From Liquidambar formosana (taxonomy: Eukaryota > Streptophyta > Magnoliopsida > Saxifragales > Altingiaceae): 64,000 nucleotides of DNA. The notes under the pieces were generated by a model. It saw nothing but the letters and a program-made list of their open reading frames with translations, did no database searches and had not been told where the DNA came from. The position numbers were made by a program, and so were the translations under genes. Shown piece after piece: positions 25,122 to 35,928 of this stretch (position 1 is the first letter of the stretch; the number at the start of each line of letters is the position of its first letter). The stretch is taken from NCBI GenBank assembly GCA_039720395.1, contig CM077828.1:18698264-18762263 (forward strand), written 5' to 3'.

Positions 25122-25526
25122 GTGGCCTTGTTTTTAGAAAACTGTTCTGAGGTATGCGTTTTCAGAAAACAGTTTTTGGAAAATAGAAATCTATAACCGA
25201 CTCTGAAAACAAGCTGGTTCCTGGGAAATATTTAAGCCAACATTTTTCGGAAGCTTTCTTCAAGGACTAGTTGTCTGCGCTTTGTTTTGCTTGGCATTGC
25301 GAGACACAGTCCCAATCACATGTCCATAAAAACATAGGATGATGTTCTGACCTGTTTTCTTCTTCTCTTCTAACCCCCCACAACCCCCCCCCGCCCTCTC
25401 TTTTTTTTTTGGGTCCTGTTTTGAACAAGGGGAAAACAGAAATGTAAAAAATAAACACTAGCCAGACTTTCTGTGATTCTAAGAAGTAGAAACTGTTTTC
25501 TAAAATCATGACCAAACAAGACCTAG
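25122..25526. repeat. Possible MITE with weak terminal inverted repeats
   Basis: Left GGCCTTGTTTTTAGAAAACT and right (inverted) GGTCTTGTTTGG...TTTTAGAAAACAG share the outer CTTGTTT and the inner TTTAGAAAAC block. No clear target duplication; a C-rich/T-run lies inside (25376-25410). Confidence 0.35.
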
Positions 25527-25939
25527 TTTACCTTTAAATAAGGTTTTATTCTCCAAATGGAAGTACATGGCACAACATTAATTATGAGCAGGGATCGATC
25601 TCGACCTGCGGCGATTCCTGTTATTTCGCTTCTCTGACAGTTATGCAGTTGACAAACAATTGACAAATGACAAATAAAAGCTTGGTCCACGGCAGTTTCC
25701 GGCTACCCCTCAGAACAGAAGGGGCAAAGAGAGTTTCTCTACTATGGTATATGTACATTATGAATGTTTTATCATGGCTTAACTCCCAAGTTAATACAAA
25801 CAGCTCTGCATGGCTAATCTTCAGGACTGAGCCTCCTCTAGAATGGTTTTACCTCCCTCAAATTTACTTTCATCCAAAGCCCAATTGCCATAGCAGTGAG
25901 ACTGTAGGAAGTGAATTTTTTTTGGAGAGAGAGACGTCA

Positions 25940-27212
25940 TTACTGGTGCATTGCTGGGGGTGCCAGTGGATAAGCGACGGGGACCACGTAGGGAGGATGG
26001 TGTCCAGGAGGAAGCATGACTGGAGTTCCAACCGCTGATGCCATATGACCTGGGGCAGCAATTGGGTGGCCTACTGGAGTCCCATACATACCCAAACCAG
26101 GCATATTAGGCTGTGCCCTATGCTTCACCGGTGGCGGTCCAATAGCAGCTGCACTCGATGGATTTGCGCCGGTCTGTTGGCCGGTGATTGGTGGTTGATG
26201 AGGTGAAACATCTCCATCGTTCACGCTAGTAATATCATGGATGCTAGATCGCCTTCTGTCCCTATTCATGGAGTTCAAGCGAATGAAGTACTTCTGGGCA
26301 TGGCTCGCCACCTGCGTAGGAGTCCTGGAAATGACAAAGTTCCGAGAAATGCTTCTCCAATCCCCTTTCCCAAACTTATCTAGGCCAAGGAGAAACAACC
26401 TGGAAAAAAAATAAAAAATTTGGCTGCATCAGTCTAGATATTATTCGCAAATAGGGTTCTTCCCCATCCATGCCTCACACTCATGTCATAAAGAAACTAG
26501 AGTCCAATTTCTTAGCCTAAGTGTCCAACAATTGGCTTGGAGATTACCAAGGTCGTGACAAAGTACTCCTGAAGTTTTTCTATTTAGCTGATTAGACATA
26601 AATCTAAACCTAGCCCATAGGCCATACGCAACGCTACTTAATCCCAATAAAGCAGCCAGTGGGGGAAAGCTCAATCCCCCTCGGAATTGGTGCAATTGGG
26701 GATTAGGTAGCTTGATACCACTATGCCATTGGTGAATGTTAATGACTCTCAATTTAACATGACTAGAAAGTAGTTGATTTTCCACATACCTATGCTCTTC
26801 CTCTGTCCATGGAATTCCTTTTCGCCGCTCCTGCTCTGACCTCGACCCTCCCTTTCCCCCTTGCCCGCCCGAGTCATGGCCTAATCCCGAAAACCCACTT
26901 CCATAATTACAATTTGCTCGCTTATCGATACTCGCAGACCCCGAAAAGACGTGGTGATCCTTGGTCGAGGAAGAGGCTTCCTCTCCCACATAGTTGGGGA
27001 TTGGAATGTGTCCAGCCTCGATTGCACTCACATCTTCCACCAAAACTTGGTAGTGTTGCTTTAGCTCATCAATGGTTTTACTAGGAACCAATGGAAGCGA
27101 TCTTCTCCCATTGCTCTTTTGAGTCCTCCGAAACCCAATGGGTGGCGATGGCATTCTCGAAAGCTTTCTCTTCTTCTCTACTCCATTGCAGTGAAGATGA
27201 TGATGATGACAT
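25940..27212 (-). CDS. MYB-related transcription factor, SHAQKYF type (MYBS2/SRM1-like), with a frameshift
   Basis: DNA-binding protein with two single MYB repeats, the DIVARICATA/MYBS layout; nuclear, expected to bind TATCCA/I-box type sites. Exon 1 is 27212-26790, intron 26789-26400 (GTATGT...CCAG), exon 2 26399-25940 with a TAA stop. From ATG 27212 repeat 1 opens [13 protein letters not shown], with [14 protein letters not shown], but this frame meets TAG at 27081-27083. The next frame takes over exactly there with [20 protein letters not shown] and [12 protein letters not shown]. One extra base near 27089-27092 explains it. The rest is clean: [14 protein letters not shown] spliced to [47 protein letters not shown], and a Pro-rich tail. 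A sequencing error or a real inactivating change cannot be told apart; an in-frame start at 27154 would give only a truncated repeat 1. Confidence 0.85.
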
Positions 27213-27634
27213 GTTGGGTTCTTGGGTTATGGTCTATAGTTTCAAGTGTGGCGATGGTGGGTATGATGATGGGTTCATTTCATTATTGTGTTTTGTTTGG
27301 GATATAGGAAAAATATGGAGAGAAAGGGGGTGCGTAGGATAATGGGGAGAGGCCTAGAGGGACGGTGTGTAGGATAGGAGTGATAGGAGTGAGATGAGCA
27401 CGATACTACTATCAGTTGTGGAGGACCACTTTGACGTTGAAGGCCTATGGGTGGTTTGTCATCTTCATATCATACCTACAAAACTATTCTGTATTCTAAA
27501 ATCTCCGAAACTATTGTGAATAGTAAAATCTAGTTTGTGTGGGTTATGTTATTTATGTAGGCTTTTTTATTTGTGCGTTGTATGTGTGTCTAAAAATTAA
27601 AAATTAAAAATTAAAAATTAAAATAAAAAAATTG

Positions 27635-27676
<42 letters not shown>

Positions 27677-28099
27677 GTGTGTGAAAGAGAATTTGATCAT
27701 TTGTGAGATCCTACATGTCAAGATAGATCGGACGGTGCAAAACTGTGCATAAATGACATATACGCGCACAAGTATAAATGCTACTTACAACTCTATTTAT
27801 AGTCTGATCCATCCCCGATGGTGCAGAACTTTTCGTAGTTGATCAAGATTGTTTATATATATAAGCTGTTGAATTTTGCATTTTTCACATGATTATTAAG
27901 TAATTAAATTTCGCAAAGTTAATGTTCTCATTATTATGTCAGTCATTTTTTCACTAATATTTTTGGAAGACCAGCAGCTCATGCGAAATCCAACAGCATG
28001 AGAATCAAGTCAAAAAATGTCTACCAATACTGTATCCTTGATCCCAATCCATATACATATGAGTCGGAATCTAATATCTTGTGAAATTCATCAATAATC

Positions 28100-28139
<40 letters not shown>

Positions 28140-28670
28140 ATGCTTGGCAAATATAAGTTGATAAGAGAATAAAAATTGCTTCATTCACAGATGTGAATCT
28201 ATAATTGATATAACATATGAATTACCGAACCGAATGAATACTTGCATGAAAAGAATATCTAATTCAATGACCCACATAATAAAATAAAATATTGTAAAAC
28301 ATTTGAAACCATAACATGTATCTTTTATATCCATAAATATACATATTATTATCATTGAGACACTTGCAGGTTCCATATATACATTATTGGTGAGACACTT
28401 GCAAGTTGCAGTCATTGATTGTGAAAATTAGAGGAGAAAAGGTCCAATAGAATCTTCAGGTAACTTACCATCATCACATTTTGTATCAGCCACTCTAAAA
28501 AAGACTTTGTTTTTCACTCGCTCGCCTTTAGCACGCGCCGATTGAATTAGCGGTGAAGGTATCTCATCTGAAAAGCTTTAGTATAAAATATCTTAAATTA
28601 TCTAATTTCAAATTAAACACCCAAACATGTCTTAATACTTTGTCTAATATGACGTGTTTGTCTCGGTTGG
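27213..28670. other. MYB gene upstream region and AT-rich spacer
   Basis: Upstream of the MYB start (minus strand). Holds an (AAAATT)n-like run at 27592-27625, (TA)n at about 27637-27672, and a second (TA)n at 28106-28136. No coding region recognised. Confidence 0.4.
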
Positions 28671-28840
28671 GAGAAGAACTTCCATGTAACTATAACATGG
28701 CCACGTGATATTACGAGCCAATCGGAAGCAAGTAAAGTAGGATTGTGGGTCCAAAAAGTACATTGACACTTCCACTTTACTTGTTTCTAATTGACCGTTG
28801 ACTCTACATGATCGTGTCACAGTTACATGAAAGTTTTTGC
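28671..28840. mobile_element. Foldback MITE, family A copy 1
   Basis: About 170 bp with long imperfect inverted repeats: ACTTCCATGTAACTATAACA at the left and CACAGTTACATGAAAGT at the right, with inner arms matching around AAGTAAAGT/ACTTTACTT. Sister copies at 33062-33230 and 51650-51820. Confidence 0.65.
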
Positions 28841-28951
28841 CATCGGTTAGAGGGAGAGTGCATTGTACGCCCATTAGAAGCGCGTCCATGAAGCGTTGTG
28901 CTTGAGACTTTAGCATTTTGGCCTCTCTACAACTCAAAAAGTCCATATTCT

Positions 28952-31304
28952 CCCTCTAAGACGTGGTCCTTTCTCCATTTCTAATTCATGCTAAAATACG
29001 CCACCTCATAATTCCTGCGCTTCTTAGTCTCTTTTTGTTTTTTTGCGAAGGTTATTGGGTGATTTCAATAGGATACAATGTGACATACCACGCGGTAGTA
29101 TTTATTTGTAATTAAAACGGAGGAAATGCCTCCCTTTGGTGCCACGTGTCCATTTGTGAATAGTTGGGGAAAAAGGTAAAATTACCTTTTAGTGACCATT
29201 GTTCAATCTAATGCCAAAGAAGGACAATATCTATCAACTTGCTACAAATTACCTGTATACTTACATCAAAATAACTATTAGTTTTCTTTTTTTTCGTATT
29301 AAGTTGAGAAAGAATCACTAAAAAGTAATTGTCCCAAAAAAATATGACTTTTGGAGAAATTACTTTTTAGTGATCAATTTTCAACTTAAAGCCAAAGAAA
29401 GAATATTCTCTGCCAACTTGCTACACGTTAACTATATACATACTTCAAAAGGACTACTAATGTTTCATATTTGGTATTAAGTTGAGAAGTGATCACCAAT
29501 AGGTAAATTGTCTAACTTTTCTATTTTTTGGTTTTCACTGCTTTTTTCATGCTCTTTTTCATGCGGTATAAGTAGGTTGACGCTTGGTGTACCCTGCATA
29601 TCTTTTTGTTTTTATGTAGACAAATCGAAAAACCTATATTATACAATGTTCAACCCAAACTTAATAGACTATATCATATTTCTTCGTTTTTTTTATGTTT
29701 ATTCATCTCATTTCCCAAAAGTTAAACGTATAAAATTATAAATATTTATAATCAGAAAGAGAGCCAAATAAAGGCAATAATGATTAAAAAAGAAAATGCG
29801 ACACATTGGACTATGTATTAACATATCAAATTGCTTAGAAAACTATAAAAATGCTTTCAAAATTGTGCAAATACACTTTTGCCAAACAAAGAGTATCTCA
29901 AACTGTTAGATCCAAACTAATTTACATGATGCACAAATCATTCTCGAGTCCATGCATTCGATAGTAGAGGAGCGAAGACACGAACTTAAGATTTATGATT
30001 TTGGAGCTACGGTTCTTTACCATCTGAACTACCACACAGGTGTGTATTCTATATATATATATATAATTTATATTGTTCACAATATTTATATTTACAGACC
30101 TCACCCGTGCGTTGCACGGGTTATAAAAAATAAATGATATTGTCTGTCAACTTGCTACAAATTGACTTGATAAGTGCTTCAAAAGGACTACTAACTTTCT
30201 TTGTTTGGTATCAAGCTGGGAAGTGGTCACCAAAAGATAAATTCCTCACCTTCTTTTTCTTTTCTTTTTTCTTTTTTCTTTGATATTACTTGCTCTTTCT
30301 TATATGGTGGAGGTACGTTGACGTTTGGTGTTCACTACATATCTCTTTGTTTTTATGTGAGAGGATTAGAAAACTCACACTATACAATGTTCAACCCAAA
30401 CTTAATAAACTGTAATATATTTTTCTGTTTTCTTTATGCCTATTCATTTCCCCTCCTAAAAATTAAACGTATAAAACTACAAATAGTCATAATTAAAAAG
30501 AAAGACAAATAGAGAAAAGAAGGATTAAAAAAGAAAACACAATCTGCTAGAATCTTCAAATTTTCCCGATTTGCTTCTGACATGAAAAAAAAAAAAATAA
30601 TAATAAAAAAAAAAAAAAATCTATTTGAATCAAAATTCTTCCCATATGGTTAATTACATAAAGTTGAAAAGATTTATACTTTCTCTTATTTTCTTCTTCT
30701 TCTGAGTTTTTTTCCTATTCTCTTTCTCAGTCTAGACTTTTCTCTCATCTTTTTATGATCTAATTTCAAACATATTTTTGATATTTTTCCCCATGGTTTT
30801 TCACTCTTTGTGAAACCCACTCGAAATTTCATGAAAGGTCAAGATTTATCATTGTCATGCATTTTACAATCTCCACCGTTGGATTTCGAGACACCTTCAA
30901 CGGCTATATTTGCTTTGGTATATACCAACATGTTAAAACCATGATTGTGGGATAGACTAGGCTTTAGAGAATTTTAATCTTTTTCCACCAAATATCATAA
31001 TGTATCAGTTCTTTCATTTTTTTTTACAAGTTTCCACTATTAAATTAATTGTTTTTCAAAATAATTTATCTTTTCGAGAATATAATTAAATTTTGTGTAA
31101 TACATTATGCTAACATCACACCAAAGATTATTTTGATTAAATTATTTTATTTATTTTTGTCTATAACTTTTCAATTTAATTGACATATTATATTAATAAA
31201 TATATTTTACTATTTTAGAGAATAAGAGTTTTGTTAAAATTTTAATTTGTTAATAATATTATTTTTTATAAATTAATCCATGCGTCGCACGGGTTCTAAA
31301 GCTA
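28952..31304 (+). mobile_element. Helitron-like element (candidate)
   Basis: The right end has a GC hairpin, ATGCGTCGCACGGG, followed by TTCTAAAG and CTAG (31301-31304), the hairpin-plus-CTRR 3' terminus of Helitrons. The same hairpin type, ACCCGTGCGTTGCACGGGT, occurs internally at 30104-30122. The left end begins TTCTCCCTCTAAGACG. Immediately after CTAG the first ~160 bp of the element is repeated. No Rep/helicase is present, so it would be non-autonomous. Ends are inferred from motifs and from the repeat, not from an empty site. Confidence 0.5.
29169..30515. repeat. Three diverged direct repeats inside the Helitron-like element
   Basis: Units at 29169-29331 (partial), about 29345-29766 and about 30130-30515 share TTGCTACA, CTTCAAAAGGACTACTAA, AAGTGGTCACCAA-type and TATACAATGTTCAACCCAAA in the same order. 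Confidence 0.65.
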
Positions 31305-31470
31305 GTTCTCCCTCTAAGACGTGGTCCTTTCTCCATTTCTAATTCATGCTAAAATACGCCACCTCATAATTCCTGCGCTTCTTAGTCTCTTTTTGTTTTT
31401 TTGCGAAGGTTATTGGGTGATTTCAATAGGATACAATGTGACATACCACGCGGTAGTATTTATTTGTAAT
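31305..31470 (+). repeat. Second copy of the Helitron-like 5' end
   Basis: Essentially identical to 28952-29113 (from TTCTCCCTCTAAGACG through ACCACGCGGTAGTATTTATT) and directly abuts the CTAG end of the preceding element. Confidence 0.85.
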
Positions 31471-31555
31471 CAGAATAGAATGAAATGAGATTTTAATTAT
31501 AAATATCGTGAGTATCATTAAAATTTCATTTCATTCGATTCTATTCCGATTTTCC
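31471..31555. repeat. Short hairpin repeat
   Basis: AGAATAGAATGAAATGAGAT is matched in inverted form by ATTTCATTTCATTCGATTCT across a short loop. Possible MITE remnant. Confidence 0.4.
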
Positions 31556-31609
31556 AACCAAATAAAAATGTTTGAAGAAATATGTATGCAGTTGATAACT
31601 TCCAACATA

Positions 31610-31695
31610 GGAAAGTATCATGTATTATCAATGTGCGACATAATAGAGTGCACACTATCATGTGTTATCAATGTGAACCATAATAGAGTGCACAC
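31610..31695. repeat. Two-copy ~40-bp tandem repeat
   Basis: TATCATGTRTTATCAATGTG followed by CATAATAGAGTGCACAC occurs twice in tandem. Confidence 0.7.
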
Positions 31696-33061
31696 ACATG
31701 TGATGGTGAAACCATGAAAATCCATAGGCTAATTTTCTTATTGATTAAACACCGAATAAGGTGAATAAGGTGAAACCAGTGGGACTAGTCTAGTAGTCAG
31801 AAAAAATGGGATAAAAGGTAAAATATGATAGGTTCGGGATTCAAACACCTTCTATTGTACAAAAATAAATAAATAAGGTGAAACCGTTAAAATATCTAAA
31901 AAGACTAAAATCTTGAATTTTATTCAACTCCATTTGAATAATGAAATTTTTACACTAAAATACTCTTACGTTTTTTATCCTCATACGAATAAATAAATAA
32001 ATAAATAATTGTTGTTAATTGTTATTGACACGGACTGAAGTTGGTCGTCCGACAGTTGTACTTTGTTTGGACTTATTGATTTTAAAAAAAAAAAAAAAAA
32101 AAAAAAACCGGAAGAGGATAGGGGAGAGGACCACCCATTTTCCCTTATTTATTACTAATTTAGTGAGAAGAGAAAAAGGAAAAAGAAATGGGGGATCCAA
32201 AACCCTTCCAATGCCCACTTTTTTCTTTTTTTTTTTTCCTTCCACATGTAGGTAGAAATGGAGAAAAATGAAAACATAACTAATGAAACTTTGGTAATAC
32301 CCATTTTCTGCCTTTTTTTTTTTTTTTGGCTGCCGAATGAGGGGGTAAATCAAACTTATCTCGTCGAGGTTTAAGTTTAAACTAATCCCCACACATGATG
32401 CACAACTCATTCACAAATCTACACATCTCTGATAATGAGACCAAAAACTCAAACCTGAAGTTACGATTTTTGAGTTGTGCCCATTTGTTATCTATTTCTC
32501 TTTTATTTTGGCTGCCTAACTCTCAAATATGAGTGAAAGAAATGACCTTATTTTCTATCCTAAACCCTTAAACAAAAGGAAACCATTGTCATTTCTTTTA
32601 TTTTCTCTTATCTTCTAAATAATTTTTTATTTTCTTTTTATCTTCTAAACTCACACAAAGAGCGTAAAGAAAAACAAATAAATAAACAATTGTGAGAAGA
32701 CTAATTAGTTCAGAATATCCATCTATCCAATTGAGTTGATGAAAGTTGGGACTTTGGGTTCGGTCAATATAAAATGAACATAAGTTTTTGGGATATATTC
32801 TTTTTTTTTATTCTTTTTTTTTTGTTATATGTGTCCATTTTTATATGCACACTAGTGTTTGGAAAAGTTTTCGAAAGAAGCCTCCTTATGGGTGTTCATA
32901 TGTATTAAAAGCCCTCAGTTCTCAAAATATGAAATGGTATCAAAGATTCACATCTCACATGCCATTGTGAACACAGGCAGCCGCCGTATGACTGCTCAGA
33001 ACGTCACCCTATCCAATTTTATTATTATTAAGGTACAAACCTTGTGTCCTCGTTATCACGA
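31696..33061. other. Intergenic AT-rich sequence
   Basis: No gene recognised. Poly-A at 32083-32106, T-runs near 32221-32239 and 32312-32327. A ~110-bp dispersed repeat lies at about 32375-32470, with relatives at 29905-30030 and 52315-52430. Confidence 0.4.
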
Positions 33062-33230
33062 CAAGAATTTCTATGCAACTATGACACAGGTCACGTGATG
33101 TCACGAATCAATGAAAATCAAATAAAATAGGATTATAAAACCAAAAAATACTTTGACAATCTCATTTTGATTGGTTCTCATTAATCTGTAACACCATGCA
33201 ATCGTGTTACAATTGCATGGAAGTTTTTCC
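33062..33230. mobile_element. Foldback MITE, family A copy 2
   Basis: Ends ATTTCTATGCAACTATGACA and (inverted) GTGTTACAATTGCATGGAAG; inner CACGTGATGTCACGAATCAAT matches the corresponding position of copies 1 and 3. Confidence 0.65.
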
Positions 33231-33454
33231 CCATAACCACTGGTTCTTGTGTGGCTAATGATAGTATTGGGTTAGATGAGGATTTCAATAATAGTAAGTT
33301 TAGAGTCGATTCCTTTTTAAGGTAACTCAAAAAACAAAAACAAAAAAAAAAACCTTATGACCTCATTCATAGGTTGGATACCCCTATCTTAATATTTACC
33401 AAGAGCGCATGGGTCGGGTGATGTTGACTTTCTAACTTTTTTGGAAACAGGACT

Positions 33455-33690
33455 TACACCCAATCCTACATCGGTGGAATTGGGTGAGTATGTTTGTATT
33501 TATAGACAACATTCTGGATCTTTAAAAGTCGTTTAAGCTTTTAAGGTATTACGTGCGTGTAAGCCTTATTTCTTAAAAAAAGGCGTAACTTATCCCACAT
33601 CGGTGAGATTAGATAGGTATATTAGTGTTTTATAGGTAACGTTTCGCATCCCTAGATGTCGCGTAGACTTTAAAGCTGTGGAATTTCTAA
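33455..33690 (+). repeat. Tandem pair of USE/TATA-like modules
   Basis: Two ~120-bp units each carry CC-ACATCGGTG and, 24-27 bp on, a TATA-like TTTATAG. The second unit contains ATCCCACATCG (33592-33602), an exact fit to the plant snRNA upstream element RTCCCACATCG. No snRNA coding sequence follows either unit. Confidence 0.5.
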
Positions 33691-33699
33691 CTTATCTTT

Positions 33700-35047
33700 T
33701 AAAAACGAAGGGAGATAAAAATCAGAGAGCCGGTGGTTAGTCGTAGTCGTAGTTTAGTGACACTTGTCGTCTAATAATTTCTTCCGAGTACAGAAATCAA
33801 CCATTCATAATGGATATTATTGAGCAGTCCCCTTGATATTTATGAAAAGACACCAATCCCATGATGTGGACAAGATGAGGACCCAGCAATTGAGTACAAC
33901 AGAATCTAAGGGCCTCCTCAAAAGATTCGACATTGGAAAAATTCAATAGTGCCACCTTTTCTCCAATAAGGGAGTGAGAATGTCAATAAGAATGTTACCC
34001 ATAAATCTAAGTAATCATGTGTTTGAAGAAGATTTGCTCGTGTTAAAAAATATTGCCACTTGTCGCAATTCGATGGTAGGGGAAAAAATAAGAATATTGT
34101 ACTTTCTTGTGACATTGGTGTTTTGTAGAGCTGTGAATGTCAAGTTCAATCCATTTTCATTTTTATCCTTATTATATATATATATATATACACCAATGCT
34201 CGTGGTATAAGTTTTAATATGGGTGTTGAGAAACTCATCAGTAGATTAGATAGTCTTTTTATGTAGGTTATATATGTCAAAAATCAAGTTAATCCAATAT
34301 TGAGAATCACTTCATCCCTAAATGTGAGTTTTTTAGTGAATAATAAATAAGTTTTTCAATCAAATGGCAATAAATCTCAGATTATGTTGATTTTTTTACA
34401 CGCTTGACCCACTTAGAAAGATTATCTAATCTAACGATGGGTTTTGCAAAATATAAATAGGAGATACGTTTTTTAAAAACTTATATAAAAATTTGTGTTT
34501 GATCTAACCCTTTTGGCTATAATTTACAAAATGTCTCCTCTACTTTCAAGGGATGACACTGTACCTCATTCAAAACAAAATAGAGATGAGTGAAATCAAT
34601 AGTGAACAATTTATCCATGTCCATCCATGTGAGGGATTAAATTATAATTTTGAAAATATGAAGGTGAGGTGAAAACCAGTCAAATAAAAAAAAAAGTAAA
34701 AAGGGGAAGGACTACTGCCATGTGATCAGATGGTGAATAAAATAAGAATATTGTACTTTTTTGGAAGTCTCTTTTCATACATTTATATATGTCTCTATGG
34801 TCCATTGGGTTACAAGAATCTAGTGGTCCCTGTTCTCTTTCTTCCCTCTATGCTTCAACGGTTGATTTTCTTGTTTGGGTGTTTGGACAGACTTGGGTCC
34901 ATCCTGAGGCTGTAACATATGACACTACCTTGAATGCAGTATGTGGCTGCCTCTCGTTGGTAAATAATCAGTCCTCCTATGTGACACTTGGACTCTGCGA
35001 GTGCCAATTGTATAGTCAAATGTGCAAGACGTACAGGAGCTTACACT
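33700..35047. other. Intergenic AT-rich sequence
   Basis: No gene recognised. A phrase AATAAGAATATTGTACTTT occurs at about 34088 and again at about 34739 in direct orientation. Confidence 0.35.
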
Positions 35048-35928
35048 TAGGGATGGCAACGAAGCAGGTTTGGGACGGGACTGCCTATCCCAACACCAAC
35101 CCTATAAAAGATCCCTAAACCTATTCCCTACCCAAGCCTTACACGGGATGGGACCTCCCTATCCCAACTCTGACCCTATAAAAAATCGTTAAACCCATTG
35201 TCCGCCCAAACCTTACTTGGGTAAGGCATTAATTTCTCGTTTAGCTATCAATTTATGACAATTCAATGAATACATCCGTTTAAATATGTTTAACCAGTGA
35301 ATGCTTGAGAGGTTTACATCCTCTTACAAAAACTAATATCTTTTGACCTTAATCAAAATAAAAATAAAAATAAAAAAAAAAAACTGAGATGAAGGAATTA
35401 ATATCACAAGAACCTAATGAGTAAAAAGAAGAAAAAAAAAAAAAGAACACTTATATGAAATGATGGAAGACTAGTTTGGTAAAAACAACATATAAATTTT
35501 GAGGAAAGCTATTACCACCACATAAAGTACTCTAAGTCCTTCATTAATTTACACTTTTTAAGTTTTATGAAAAATATGACAGGTTTTTACAAAAACTAGT
35601 CGCGTAATCTACTAGAAAATATTATTCTGAACAACTTTGTAAAAGAAAGTTTTTTCAAAATATGTCATTTAGTTGGACATTTTAGTCATTTATAATCTCT
35701 ATTACATTTTCCATAAAAAAAAAATGGCCAAAAGGTCTACTTGAATGAAAGATTTTGAAAAAAAAAATTCTTTTACAAAGTTGTTCGGAATGATGTTTTT
35801 TAATAGGCTATGTGATTAGTTTTCATAAATACCTTTTATATTTTCATAAAACCTTAAAAAATATAAACTAAGTGGGGGGCTTAGAGTATTTTATATGGTA
35901 GCAATGGTCTGGCCTATAAATTTATATA

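Noticed and set aside
26486..26789. C-terminal extension of the MYB open frame past 26790
   Set aside because: It is read-through of the intron; GTATGT and the CCAG acceptor give the expected MYB repeat 2 when spliced.
32019..32410. 131-residue minus-strand frame
   Set aside because: Built from poly-A/poly-T runs giving Lys and Phe stretches; no start context or homology.
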